Shown here: positions 1-7,600 of the stretch, one piece after another | Position numbering within the stretch: the stretch's first letter is position 1 | Layout of the letters: each line of letters starts with the position of its first letter | Origin: JANRKT01 sp033763355 | GTDB taxonomy: Bacteria > Bacteroidota > Bacteroidia > Chitinophagales > Chitinophagaceae | Direction of reading: 5' to 3' | Assembly: GCA_033763355.1 (NCBI GenBank) | Contig: JANRKT010000121.1 | Span: 1-14,675, forward strand | Length of the DNA: 14,675 bases | The notes under the pieces: model-generated | What the model saw: only the letters and a program-made list of their open reading frames with translations | Databases searched by the model: none | What the model was told of the DNA's origin: nothing | Made by a program: the position numbers and the translations under genes

Positions 1-441
1 TTTGGGGTGCATCAGAAATTTACGCAACAGTTGCGGTGCATTTTTTTTTACAATGATCTTTCTTTCAAAATCAAGGCCGGCGCTGTAGCCCCAGTATTCA
101 TGCACATTGCGGGCATAACAATAAATGCACCCATGCTCACAGCCTGCATAAGGGTTCATGCTGTACATCATCCCTACATCAGGGCTGTCCACTTTATTTA
201 CAATCGTTTTGCTTTCCTGCTCCAGGTACTGCGTTGGCACATTCGGTTCTTCCCAGTCATCAATGCCTTCAATGTGCTCCCTTGTTTTTTCATCTTTCAG
301 GAAGCGGTTCTTTGTGTTTATTTGTGCCCCTCTTCCCTGTAAATAAGAAGTTCCTTCGCCGTCTGATATATCACTGTTGTTTTCGGGTAAATGATTCTTA
401 GGTTTGACCTTGAAATGGTCCTGTTGTAATTTGGTATTCAT
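1..441 (-). CDS. PA0069-family radical SAM protein (5' part; runs off left edge)
   Basis: The first 147 codons of a minus-strand gene are present, starting at the ATG complementary to 439-441; the stop lies beyond position 1. The N-terminus carries a GRGAQ segment (residues 36-40) followed by NTKNRF. This precedes NPYAGCEHGCIYCYAR (residues 96-111), whose C101, C105 and C108 form the CX3CX2C motif that ligates the radical-SAM 4Fe-4S cluster. This order matches the family annotated PA0069/Rv2578c, which is related to spore photoproduct lyase. The family's substrate is not established, so a DNA-repair role is only suggested by similarity and by the umuDC neighbours. Only the beginning of the barrel is visible, so the C-terminal part cannot be judged. 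The assignment to radical SAM is secure; the subfamily is probable. Confidence 0.88.
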   Translation of the reverse strand, partial: MNTKLQQDHFKVKPKNHLPENNSDISDGEGTSYLQGRGAQINTKNRFLKDEKTREHIEGIDDWEEPNVPTQYLEQESKTIVNKVDSPDVGMMYSMNPYAGCEHGCIYCYARNVHEYWGYSAGLDFERKIIVKKNAPQLLRKFLMHPK

Positions 442-455
442 AAAAATAGTTTTTT

Positions 456-493
456 AACCACGGTGACAGGGAGACACGGTGAAACACGGAGAA
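456..493 (+). repeat. Left copy of 38-bp imperfect inverted repeat flanking the GxxExxY gene
   Basis: This 38-base stretch begins AACCAC and ends AACACGGAGAA. It matches the reverse complement of 917-954 at 28 of 38 positions by hand alignment, with no gaps. The identical blocks are at the two ends: 6 bases outside and 11 bases inside. It contains short iterations of a CACGG(A/T)GA-like unit. It lies between the radical SAM start and the GxxExxY stop. Confidence 0.7.
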
Positions 494-525
494 GCAGATG
501 CCAGAACAGGCTATCTGTAAATAGA

Positions 526-939
526 TTAAAGAATCATTCTTTTAATTCCATCTTTCATAAGAGGAACACGAAAATTAAGGATATAGCCCAATCTTTTCTG
601 CGTAAGCTTTAAATAACTCAATAATTGTGCTTCCCAAACAGGATGATACAATTCCTGCGATTTCAATTCAACAATAATCAAATCATCAACAAGAATATCA
701 ATCCTTAATCCTTCGTCAATTACAAGATTATCATAAATCAACTGAATGCTTTTCTGTTTTACAAAGGAGATATTTCTTTTCATCAGTTCATAGCAAAAAC
801 ATTTCTCATATACTGCTTCCAGCAAACCGGGTCCCAAAAGCTTATGAATACTTATCGCTATATCCACTACCTGAGAAGCCAGCCATCGTTCTCTTTCTGT
901 AAGTGGTTTATGAATTTTCTCCGTGTTACTCAGTGTCAT
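526..939 (-). CDS. GxxExxY family protein (PD-(D/E)XK-like nuclease fold)
   Basis: This 137-residue protein has the family signature GLLEAVY (residues 38-44), followed by a pattern typical of PD-(D/E)XK nucleases. D81 is in the RID strand, and E91 and K93 are in VELK. The C-terminal strand and helix end in PLMKDGIKRM, as in full-length members. The length is usual for the family, and no truncation is seen. Its biochemical function is not established; nuclease activity is inferred from fold residues. The ATG at 937-939 lies inside the right copy of a 38-bp inverted repeat, so its first residues (MTLSNTEK) are encoded by repeat sequence. The gene sits between the radical SAM gene and the LigT-like gene, both also on the minus strand. 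The flanking repeats suggest it is the cargo of a small mobile or formerly mobile unit rather than part of an operon. Confidence 0.88.
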   Translation of the reverse strand: MTLSNTEKIHKPLTERERWLASQVVDIAISIHKLLGPGLLEAVYEKCFCYELMKRNISFVKQKSIQLIYDNLVIDEGLRIDILVDDLIIVELKSQELYHPVWEAQLLSYLKLTQKRLGYILNFRVPLMKDGIKRMIL

Positions 940-954
940 AATGCCTCTGTGGTT
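917..954 (-). repeat. Right copy of 38-bp imperfect inverted repeat, overlapping the GxxExxY start codon
   Basis: Read on the minus strand, this 38-base stretch begins AACCACAGAGG and ends AACACGGAGAA. It matches 456-493 on the plus strand at 28 of 38 positions. It contains the GxxExxY ATG (937-939) and its first codons. It ends 8 bases short of the stop of the LigT-like gene. Confidence 0.7.
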
Positions 955-962
955 TTATCAAA

Positions 963-1583
963 CTAAAATAATCCCCCCTGCCTTGTCGTTACCGGCAGGT
1001 TCTGAAATTCGAACCGCTGCACTATCTGGTATTTCATTTCCCCTATGGGCCTTCTTAATAATAACATCCCGTCAGCAATAAACCTTCCTGTAAAATGCCG
1101 GTTGCTGTATTCAAGCCAGCCTTTTTCATATTGCCATGGCTGCAGCTTCCTTGCAATAGTAAGATGCGGTTCAAGAATGAAGTGGGGCTTGTTATCATCG
1201 TTCAGCTTCATGAGCCTTTGTGCCTCTTTCCTGATTTCTTTTACCAGCGTTTGTACAGGGATTTTACTTACCACATTTATATAAATGGTATGGCTGGGAA
1301 AACTTCCAAAATCTTTCAGCTCTATCTTAATGGGATGAAAGCCCATTGCCACCGTTTTTAAACGGTTGATGAGCCGGTCTTCCATCATTTCGTACTGGAG
1401 GAAATTGACCAATGTGATATGCGGCTTGCCCCCGATGGCCGTGGACGCCTTGTACACATCATAAAACTCCTGCTTTATCTTCATGATCTTACTGCGCAGT
1501 TCTTCATGCGGGTTTAACACAAGCAGGTACTCATATACCCGGTAACCCGGGATTGTAGCCGTGGTAACAGTTTGTAATTGCAT
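963..1583 (-). CDS. 2H phosphoesterase, 2'-5' RNA ligase (LigT) family
   Basis: The 206-residue protein has the two HxT motifs that define the 2H phosphoesterase superfamily: H55-I-T57 in KPHITLV and H140-L-T142 in EPHLTIA. These form the catalytic pair in LigT/ThpR-like enzymes, which act on 2'-5' or cyclic phosphodiester bonds in RNA; the real substrate here is unknown. I chose the ATG at 1581-1583. The reading frame stays open to a GTG at 1619, but the extra 12 residues show no conserved character, and a GGAGGA stretch lies just upstream of the ATG. A promoter-like box at 1651-1658 fits this start. The protein ends exactly in QGGLF (residues 202-206), which resembles a sliding-clamp-binding pentapeptide. 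The gene is divergent from the umuD homologue, with about 150 bases between their start codons. Confidence 0.85.
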   Translation of the reverse strand: MQLQTVTTATIPGYRVYEYLLVLNPHEELRSKIMKIKQEFYDVYKASTAIGGKPHITLVNFLQYEMMEDRLINRLKTVAMGFHPIKIELKDFGSFPSHTIYINVVSKIPVQTLVKEIRKEAQRLMKLNDDNKPHFILEPHLTIARKLQPWQYEKGWLEYSNRHFTGRFIADGMLLLRRPIGEMKYQIVQRFEFQNLPVTTRQGGLF

Positions 1584-1650
1584 AACCCATCCTCCTGCCC
1601 CCGGCTGCTCTCTTTCCACCGGGGAGCAGTGCTGAGGCGATTTTTAGTTA

Positions 1651-1658
1651 CAAAAGTA
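1651..1658 (-). promoter_or_regulatory. Candidate Bacteroidota -7 box for the LigT-like gene
   Basis: Read on the minus strand this is TACTTTTG, an exact match to the TAnnTTTG -7 consensus of Bacteroidota. A TTTA stands at the -33 position (1675-1678), with 16 bases between the two. It would give a leader of about 60 bases before the ATG at 1583. This is a sequence match only. Confidence 0.4.
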
Positions 1659-1674
1659 TTTAGCATAAATTTAC

Positions 1675-1690
1675 TAAACTATTTAGTTTA
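1675..1690. promoter_or_regulatory. 16-bp palindrome in the ligT/umuD divergent intergenic region (possible operator)
   Basis: TAAACTATTTAGTTTA is a perfect 7-bp inverted repeat around a 2-base centre. It lies between the divergent LigT-like and umuD starts, 44 bases before the umuD ATG and overlapping the presumed -33 area of the LigT-like promoter. The heptamer TATTTAG occurs twice, 23 bases apart (1657-1663 and 1680-1686). A damage-responsive repressor site is plausible beside umuDC, but AT-rich palindromes arise easily and no consensus for such a site is known to me in this group. Confidence 0.35.
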
Positions 1691-1734
1691 TTTCAAAAAA
1701 ATTTATCACCTTTATTTCGAGAAAAATTTTTTTT

Positions 1735-2166
1735 ATGGATGGGGAAGAATTTTACGGCGCTGCCTATAAAGGCTCAAAGCAATACACACAGCAACAGGTA
1801 AAAACCGCCAATGCTACAGGTTTTGGCGCTGCCGCCGATGACTATATGGAAAGGGGCATTGACCTGAACGAAGAGCTCATTAAAAACAAACCGGCCACTT
1901 TCTTCTTTCGCATGAAGGGGGATGCCATGAGGGATGCAGGCATTTTTGACAGCGATGTGCTGATTGTGGACCGATCATTAAAACTGGCAAGCGGAAAAAT
2001 AATTGTTGCCGTATTAAACGGCGAACTGCTGGTGCGGAGATTCCATAAAAACTTTTCATCCGCATTTCTTGTGCCGGAAAACAACAGGTATAAACCAATT
2101 AACCTGGCTGAGTTCAGTGATTTTACTGTTTGGGGGGTAGTAACCTATATTATTCACCAGGTATGA
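1735..2166 (+). CDS. umuD: UmuD-like S24 family protein, catalytic dyad absent
   Basis: This 143-residue protein aligns over its full length with E. coli UmuD (139 residues). It shares the cleavage region (ANATGFGAAADDY against VQCGFPSPAADY), the RIDLN-like GIDLNEELI, and the C-terminal strand VWGVVTYII. UmuD normally self-cleaves, with RecA-ssDNA help, to make the UmuD' subunit of translesion polymerase V. In this copy the catalytic serine of GDSM is alanine (GDAM, A64, codon GCC). The catalytic lysine of VKK is arginine (VRR, R101). The bond corresponding to the cleavage site is T28-G29 rather than Cys-Gly or Ala-Gly. Self-cleavage therefore looks impossible as read. The gene is otherwise intact, lies 42 bases before umuC, and is very likely cotranscribed with it. 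A palindrome at 1675-1690 may mark its control region. The family call is firm; activity is doubtful. Confidence 0.88.
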   Translation: MDGEEFYGAAYKGSKQYTQQQVKTANATGFGAAADDYMERGIDLNEELIKNKPATFFFRMKGDAMRDAGIFDSDVLIVDRSLKLASGKIIVAVLNGELLVRRFHKNFSSAFLVPENNRYKPINLAEFSDFTVWGVVTYIIHQV

Positions 2167-2208
2167 AATGAAATTCCATCAGACCATTTTAAAAATAAAC
2201 ATGACCTG

Positions 2209-3492
2209 ATGAAAGCCATTATTGACTGCAATAATTTTTATTGTTCCTGCGAACGCCTGTTTAAACCACATTTAGACAAGCGGCCGGTTGTTGTGCTTAG
2301 CAACAATGATGGCTGTATTATTTCCCGGAGTGATGAAGCAAAAAAATTGGGTGTAGAAATGGCCGGCCCTTATTTTATGGCAAAGCCATTGATACAAAAA
2401 CATGATGTGGCGGTCTTTTCTTCCAACTATAATTTATACGGCGACCTGAGCTGGCGGGTAATGGAAACCCTGCGCATGATGATTGGCAAAAAAAATGTAG
2501 AAGTGTATTCAGTTGATGAAGCATTTTTAGACCTCAGCATATTTCCGCCTGAAGACCTGCACAAAATAGCCGGGGAAATAAGGGAAACCACAGAGCAATG
2601 GACAGGTATTAAAGTTTCTGTTGGTGTTGCGCCTACCAAAGTACTGGCCAAACTTGCCAACCGTTTATCCAAAAAAGATAAACAGAAAACCGGTTGTGTA
2701 ATGGTGCTGGATACAGAAGAAAAGATTATTGATGCATTGAGGATAACACCCGTTGGCGACATCTGGGGTGTAGGCCACCGGTATGCACAAAAATTAAAAG
2801 AACAATGGGGCATTTCCAACGCTTTTCAGCTGAGAAATGTAAGCGAAGAGTTTGCCCGCACATATCTTGGCGGCGTGGTTGGTGCAAGACTGGTAAGGGA
2901 GCTGAAAGGCATTACATCAAAAGAAATGGAAGATGAGCTGCTGAATAAAAAAATGATTGCAACCACAAGGATGTTTGGCAGCCCTGTAAGCAACATCAAT
3001 GATATAAAGGAAGCCGTGGCAACATATACCTCAAGGGCAGCAGAAAAATTAAGGCGGCAATGCAGTGCAGCAAAAGTGATAAGTGTTTTTGTGGTAACCA
3101 AAGAACAGGACCATATGCTCAGCTTTAAAAAAAGCGGTACCATCAGCACCTATACCACACTCCCCGTTGCCACTTCATTTACCAACGAACTGATTAAACC
3201 CGCTGTAAGGCTGGTAGATGAACTGTATGAAGAGGGACAATCGTACAAAAAAGCAGGGGTGATGCTCAGCGGCATTATCCCTGATGAATCTGTACAGGGG
3301 AATTTGTTTGTTCCTGAAAACAAAAACTGTGAGCGCAAACTGATGGATATGATTGACAACATCAACTTCAGCCAGCGTGATGATGTATTGAAGTTTGCAG
3401 CATCAGGCACCACCCGTGACTGGAAAATGCGCCAGGAACTGCGCAGCGGAAGGTACACCACAAGATGGGAGGAATTGTTTGAGGTAAGTTAA
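2209..3492 (+). CDS. umuC: UmuC-type Y-family translesion DNA polymerase
   Basis: The 427 residues match the length of UmuC (422). The catalytic carboxylates are present: D6 in the first strand (AIIDCNNFY) and D103-E104 in YSVDEAFLDL. The SNNDGCIISR segment (31-40) is typical of UmuC fingers. A helix-hairpin-helix region with GDIWGVGHR (183-191) and the little-finger domain follow. The C-terminal TTRWEELF is characteristic of the UmuC tail. QGNLF at residues 363-367 matches the clamp-binding motif in position and sequence (E. coli UmuC has QLNLF there). The protein should copy past DNA lesions with its UmuD partner and the sliding clamp. Its stop codon overlaps the stop of the convergent DUF72 gene. 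The gene appears fully intact even though the neighbouring UmuD lacks its protease residues. Confidence 0.95.
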   Translation: MKAIIDCNNFYCSCERLFKPHLDKRPVVVLSNNDGCIISRSDEAKKLGVEMAGPYFMAKPLIQKHDVAVFSSNYNLYGDLSWRVMETLRMMIGKKNVEVYSVDEAFLDLSIFPPEDLHKIAGEIRETTEQWTGIKVSVGVAPTKVLAKLANRLSKKDKQKTGCVMVLDTEEKIIDALRITPVGDIWGVGHRYAQKLKEQWGISNAFQLRNVSEEFARTYLGGVVGARLVRELKGITSKEMEDELLNKKMIATTRMFGSPVSNINDIKEAVATYTSRAAEKLRRQCSAAKVISVFVVTKEQDHMLSFKKSGTISTYTTLPVATSFTNELIKPAVRLVDELYEEGQSYKKAGVMLSGIIPDESVQGNLFVPENKNCERKLMDMIDNINFSQRDDVLKFAASGTTRDWKMRQELRSGRYTTRWEELFEVS

Positions 3493-4421
3493 CTGAACAA
3501 ATCTTTCTGAAGTGTTTTAGCGCCTCCCTTATCGTCAATAAACTTTGGTTTTATTAAGTTCAGCCCGCATTCCTCATTCATCTTATCAACCAAACAAACA
3601 GTAAGCTCAGGCGAAGTGGCTTCATCATGCATGTGCATAAAAAAATACAATTCCTGCATTCCTTTGTCCAGCCAGTATTTCATCCGCTGCACCCAGGCAT
3701 CAATTCTTGTATTATCAGTGGGGTGTAAACTGTTGCCTACATACCGGATGAACGCTTTGGGAATGGTAAGGTGCATGTGGGCACAGTCCCTTCTTCCGGC
3801 TGTATCGGTAATAACAGCGCCCATATTAAGTGAAGCCAGGGTTTCCAGAATTTCTTTTCGCACATCTGCATTGGAAAACCAGCCCGGGTGGCGAACCTCT
3901 AAAAAAAACTGAAGGTCTCTGGGTAAAGAAGCAAGATAGTCAAACAATTCTTTTCGCCTGTTGGGAGAAAAACTGTCGCTCACCTGCACAAAGATGGGGC
4001 CCAGGTGTTCTTCAAAAGCAACAATGCCGCGGAAAAACTCAGTAGTAATAAATTCTTTCCCTTTCAAACCGCCACGGTGTGTTACCCCCTGGTACATTTT
4101 AGGGCAGAACAAAAAATCTCTTCCTTTCGCTTTATCTTTCCATTTACCAATGCCCGCAGCTCCATATATTTTATAATGTGTGGCATTGAGCTCAATACAA
4201 TTGTAGTGCTGCACATAATGCTGCAGAAAATCTTTTTCTTTTGTTTTTGGCGGATAAATCTTTCCTACCCATTCAGGTCTGCCCCATTTTGCACAGCCAA
4301 TGTACACTCTGGCATTCTTGTTTTTCTTTCCGCTTAATATATTCTTATTACCCGCCGGCTCTGCAGGTAAACTAAAGTCAATATTGTTCAGTTCATTTTC
4401 AGGAACCCGCCCAAATTCCAT
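3489..4421 (-). CDS. DUF72 domain-containing protein (YecE-like)
   Basis: This 310-residue protein begins with about 37 low-complexity residues. The DUF72 TIM-barrel-like domain follows, with RVYIGCAKWGRPEWVGKIYP (39-58), the YNCIELNATHY strand (73-83), LFCPKMYQGVTH (104-115) and FFLEVRHPGWF (172-182). DUF72 has no agreed activity. Weak resemblance to AP endonuclease-type barrels has been noted, and genes of this family often stand near repair genes. Here it converges on umuC with a 4-base overlap of the coding ends. The extreme C-terminus is QKDLFS, whose residues 305-309 match the QxxLF sliding-clamp-binding motif. A candidate promoter lies at 4501-4530. The domain call is firm; the role is unknown. 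Confidence 0.9.
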   Translation of the reverse strand: MEFGRVPENELNNIDFSLPAEPAGNKNILSGKKNKNARVYIGCAKWGRPEWVGKIYPPKTKEKDFLQHYVQHYNCIELNATHYKIYGAAGIGKWKDKAKGRDFLFCPKMYQGVTHRGGLKGKEFITTEFFRGIVAFEEHLGPIFVQVSDSFSPNRRKELFDYLASLPRDLQFFLEVRHPGWFSNADVRKEILETLASLNMGAVITDTAGRRDCAHMHLTIPKAFIRYVGNSLHPTDNTRIDAWVQRMKYWLDKGMQELYFFMHMHDEATSPELTVCLVDKMNEECGLNLIKPKFIDDKGGAKTLQKDLFS

Positions 4422-4432
4422 GTGATGATTTC

Positions 4433-4446
4433 ATTTGTTTACAAAT
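4433..4446. promoter_or_regulatory. Inverted repeat just upstream of the DUF72 start
   Basis: ATTTGTTTACAAAT is a perfect 6-bp inverted repeat around TT, 11 bases before the DUF72 ATG. It has the same 2-base centre as the palindrome upstream of umuD, but the arm sequences differ. It could be an operator or a weak leader hairpin; chance cannot be excluded. Confidence 0.2.
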
Positions 4447-4500
4447 CCAACAATACAGCCATTTCACATTTTACGCCGTGCTGGTGGTTTACATACAGCA

Positions 4501-4530
4501 AAAATTTATCCGTAAAGTAATTGTTTCAAA
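4501..4530 (-). promoter_or_regulatory. Candidate promoter for the DUF72 gene
   Basis: On the minus strand, TTTG (4527-4530) is followed after 18 bases by TAAATTTT (4501-4508), a 7-of-8 match to the Bacteroidota TAnnTTTG box. It lies in the 179-base gap between icmF and the DUF72 gene and would give a leader of about 70 bases. The rest of that gap shows nothing else I can name. Confidence 0.35.
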
Positions 4531-4600
4531 TTTCTAATTTACATCTTCCGGCGCTGTATGAAAATTGAAATAAAAAAATGCAGGCAGAATATGTATGCAC

Positions 4601-7600
4601 TTACATATTTCTTCTGTATTGCCCGCCCACTTCATAGAGGGCATGTGTGATTTGCCCCAGTGAACAATACTTAACGGTTTCCATCAGTTCTTCAAATAAG
4701 TTACCATTGTTAATTGCTGCCTGTTGCAAACGCTTCAGTATTTCTGCTGATTTACTTTCATTACGTTCCCGGAAAGCAAGCAGGTTGCTGATCTGTTGTT
4801 CCCTTTCTTCTTTTGTACTGCGTATTACTTCATTGGGCACTACAGTAGGGGAACCCTTTTTATTAAGGAATGTGTTTACTCCCACAATCGGTAATTCACC
4901 GGTATGTTTGAGTGTTTCGTAATACAAACTTTCCTCCTGTATTTTATTACGCTGGTACATGCGTTCCATTGCGCCCAATACCCCGCCCCTCTCAGTTATC
5001 CTGTCAAACTCAGTCAATACAGCTTCTTCCACAAGGTTTGTAAGTTCTTCTATGATAAATGAGCCCTGTATAAAATTCTCTGTTTTTGAACTGCCCAGTT
5101 CCCTGTTGATGATTAGCTGGATGGCCATTGCCCTGCGTACACTTTCTTCAGTAGGAGTGGTGATGGCTTCATCATATGCATTGGTGTGAAGGCTGTTGCA
5201 ATTATCATAAATGGCATACAAAGCCTGCAATGTGGTGCGGATATCATTAAAATCAATTTCCTGTGCATGCAAACTGCGGCCGCTGGTCTGAATATGGTAT
5301 TTCAGCATCTGGCTGCGTTTGTTGGCTTTGTATTTATATTTCATTGCTTTGGCCCAAATCCTTCTTGCCACTCTTCCGATTACACTGTACTCCGGGTCCA
5401 TGCCATTGCTGAAAAAGAAAGAAAGGTTCGGGGCAAAGTCATCAATGTTCATGCCCCTGCTGAGATAGTACTCAACATAAGTAAAGCCATTGGCCAGTGT
5501 AAACGCAAGTTGTGTTACCGGGTTGGCGCCTGCTTCTGCAATATGGTAACCGCTGATGCTTACACTGTAAAAATTCCGGACTTTGTTTTGTATAAAATAC
5601 TCCTGCACATCACCCATCAGCTTCAATGCAAATTCTGTAGAGAAGATGCATGTGTTCTGGGCCTGGTCTTCTTTTAATATATCGGCCTGTACCGTGCCAC
5701 GCACCTGCTGCAATGCCGACTGCTTACATTTTTCATATACTTCAGCTGGTAATACTTCGTCACCACTAAAACCCAGGAGCTTTAATCCTAAACCACTGTT
5801 CCCATCAGGCATCTCTCCCGGAAACGATGGATTATTATAAACCGGTTTTTTACCATCAGGGTATTTCTTTTTTATAATATCATTCACCTTTGCCCATTGC
5901 CCGTTCGCTTCAATCCATTCTTCACATTGCTGATCAATAGCAGCATTTAAAAAGAAAGCAAGTAACATAGGCGCCGGCCCGTTAATCGTCATGCTTACTG
6001 ATGTCTTCGGGTCACATAAGTCAAAACCACTGTATAACTTTTTGGCATCATCAACAGTAGCAATACTTACACCACTGTTACCCACCTTGCCATAAATATC
6101 AGGGCGGTGATCAGGGTCTTCGCCATATAATGTTACACTGTCAAATGCTGTAGATAATCTTTTTGCGGGCTGATCGAGGCTTACGTAATGAAACCGTTTA
6201 TTGGTTCTTTCAGGCCCGCCTTCGCCGGCAAACATCCTGGTCGGGTCTTCGCCTTCTCTTTTTAACGGGAAAACACCGGAAGTAAACGGGAAATGTCCCG
6301 GTACATTTTCCTGCGCCTGCCATCTTAATATATCACCCCAGTCTTTAAACTTAGGCAACACAACTTTTGAAATTCTTGTTCCACTCAAGCTTTTAGTGAA
6401 CATTTCCAGTTTTATCACCCTTTCCCTTACTGTGTATTCATAATAATCTTTCCCATATTCTTTTACTTTTTGCTGCCAGTTGCTGATAAGTTTGCGGGAA
6501 ACGGGGGTAAGCTGATCTTCGTAATGTTTCTTTGTTTTTTCCAGCACAGCCTGTGTATAGCCATGTGCCCCCTTATCAAAGGAGAAATTCTTCAGCGTTT
6601 CTATTGTGCCTTCTATCTGGTATAGTTTTGATGCAATAACAGCCTGTTCTTTCACCAGCTGATCATAACTACGGTTATTCTCTGATATTTCTGATAAATA
6701 ACGCACACGGCCGGAAGGGATGATGGCCTGTGAAACTTTAGCCGTATCGGAAAAATGAAATTCCCCGAATGACAACCCTGACTTTACAGCAATTTTCTTT
6801 AAGAGTTGTTCAAACAAATGGTTTACCCCGTCATCATTAAACTTGCTGGCCATTGTACCAATAATAGGGAGCTCTTCATCTTTGGCATTCCATAAACCGT
6901 GGTTGCGTTTATATTGTTTACGAACATCTGCCAAAGCATCTAATGCACCTGCTTTATCAAATTTATTGATGCAAACAAGGTCTGCATAATCCAGCATATT
7001 GATTTTCTCCAGTTGCGAAGCAGCGCCGTATTCCGGCGTCATCACATACATGCTTACATCACAGTAATCAAGAATGGAGGCATCGCTTTGCCCCACGCCT
7101 GCGCTTTCTAAAATAATAAAATCAAATCCTGCTGCTTTGCAAATATCTATTGCCTCCCGTACTGCGCCGCTCAGCGCAGTATTATCATCTCTTGTAGCAA
7201 GGCTGCGCATGTATGCACGGGGATGAGAAATAGAATTCATTCTTATCCTGTCACCAAGCAAAGCGCCACCTGTTTTCTTTTTAGAAGGGTCAACAGAAAT
7301 AACAGCAATGGTTTTATCAGAGAAATTATTAAGGAAGCGCCTTACTATTTCATCGGTTACTGAAGATTTACCTGCACCGCCTGTACCGGTGATGCCGAGA
7401 ACGGCCCCCACCAAACCTCCCCCGGTGGGTGAGGCTTTTTTAAGCCCGCTGTCTTTTTCTTCAATTTGCTTGTCAGGTAGCCCCGTGAGTGTAGTATGTA
7501 TTTTAATCAGTACTTCATTAATATTATAAAGGATCTGGTCATTTGTAAATCGGATAACATCAAATCCCAATTCTTTCAGCGCCTTTGTTCTTTCTTCTTC

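Noticed and set aside
7..342. Plus-strand open frame of 111 codons at the left edge
   Set aside because: It is the antisense shadow of the radical SAM gene, whose minus-strand translation has the CX3CX2C motif.
456..954. Classical insertion sequence around the GxxExxY gene
   Set aside because: No transposase and no clear target-site duplication were found beside the repeats; the only ORF is the 137-residue nuclease-fold protein.
977..999. Possible terminator hairpin (CCTGCC/GGCAGG) at the 3' end of the LigT-like gene
   Set aside because: The stem is only 6 bp with an 11-base loop, it lies within coding sequence, and no T run follows it in the direction of transcription.
5186..5677. Plus-strand open frame of 163 codons inside icmF
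   Set aside because: It lies antisense to the highly conserved mutase domain and has no recognisable family features of its own.
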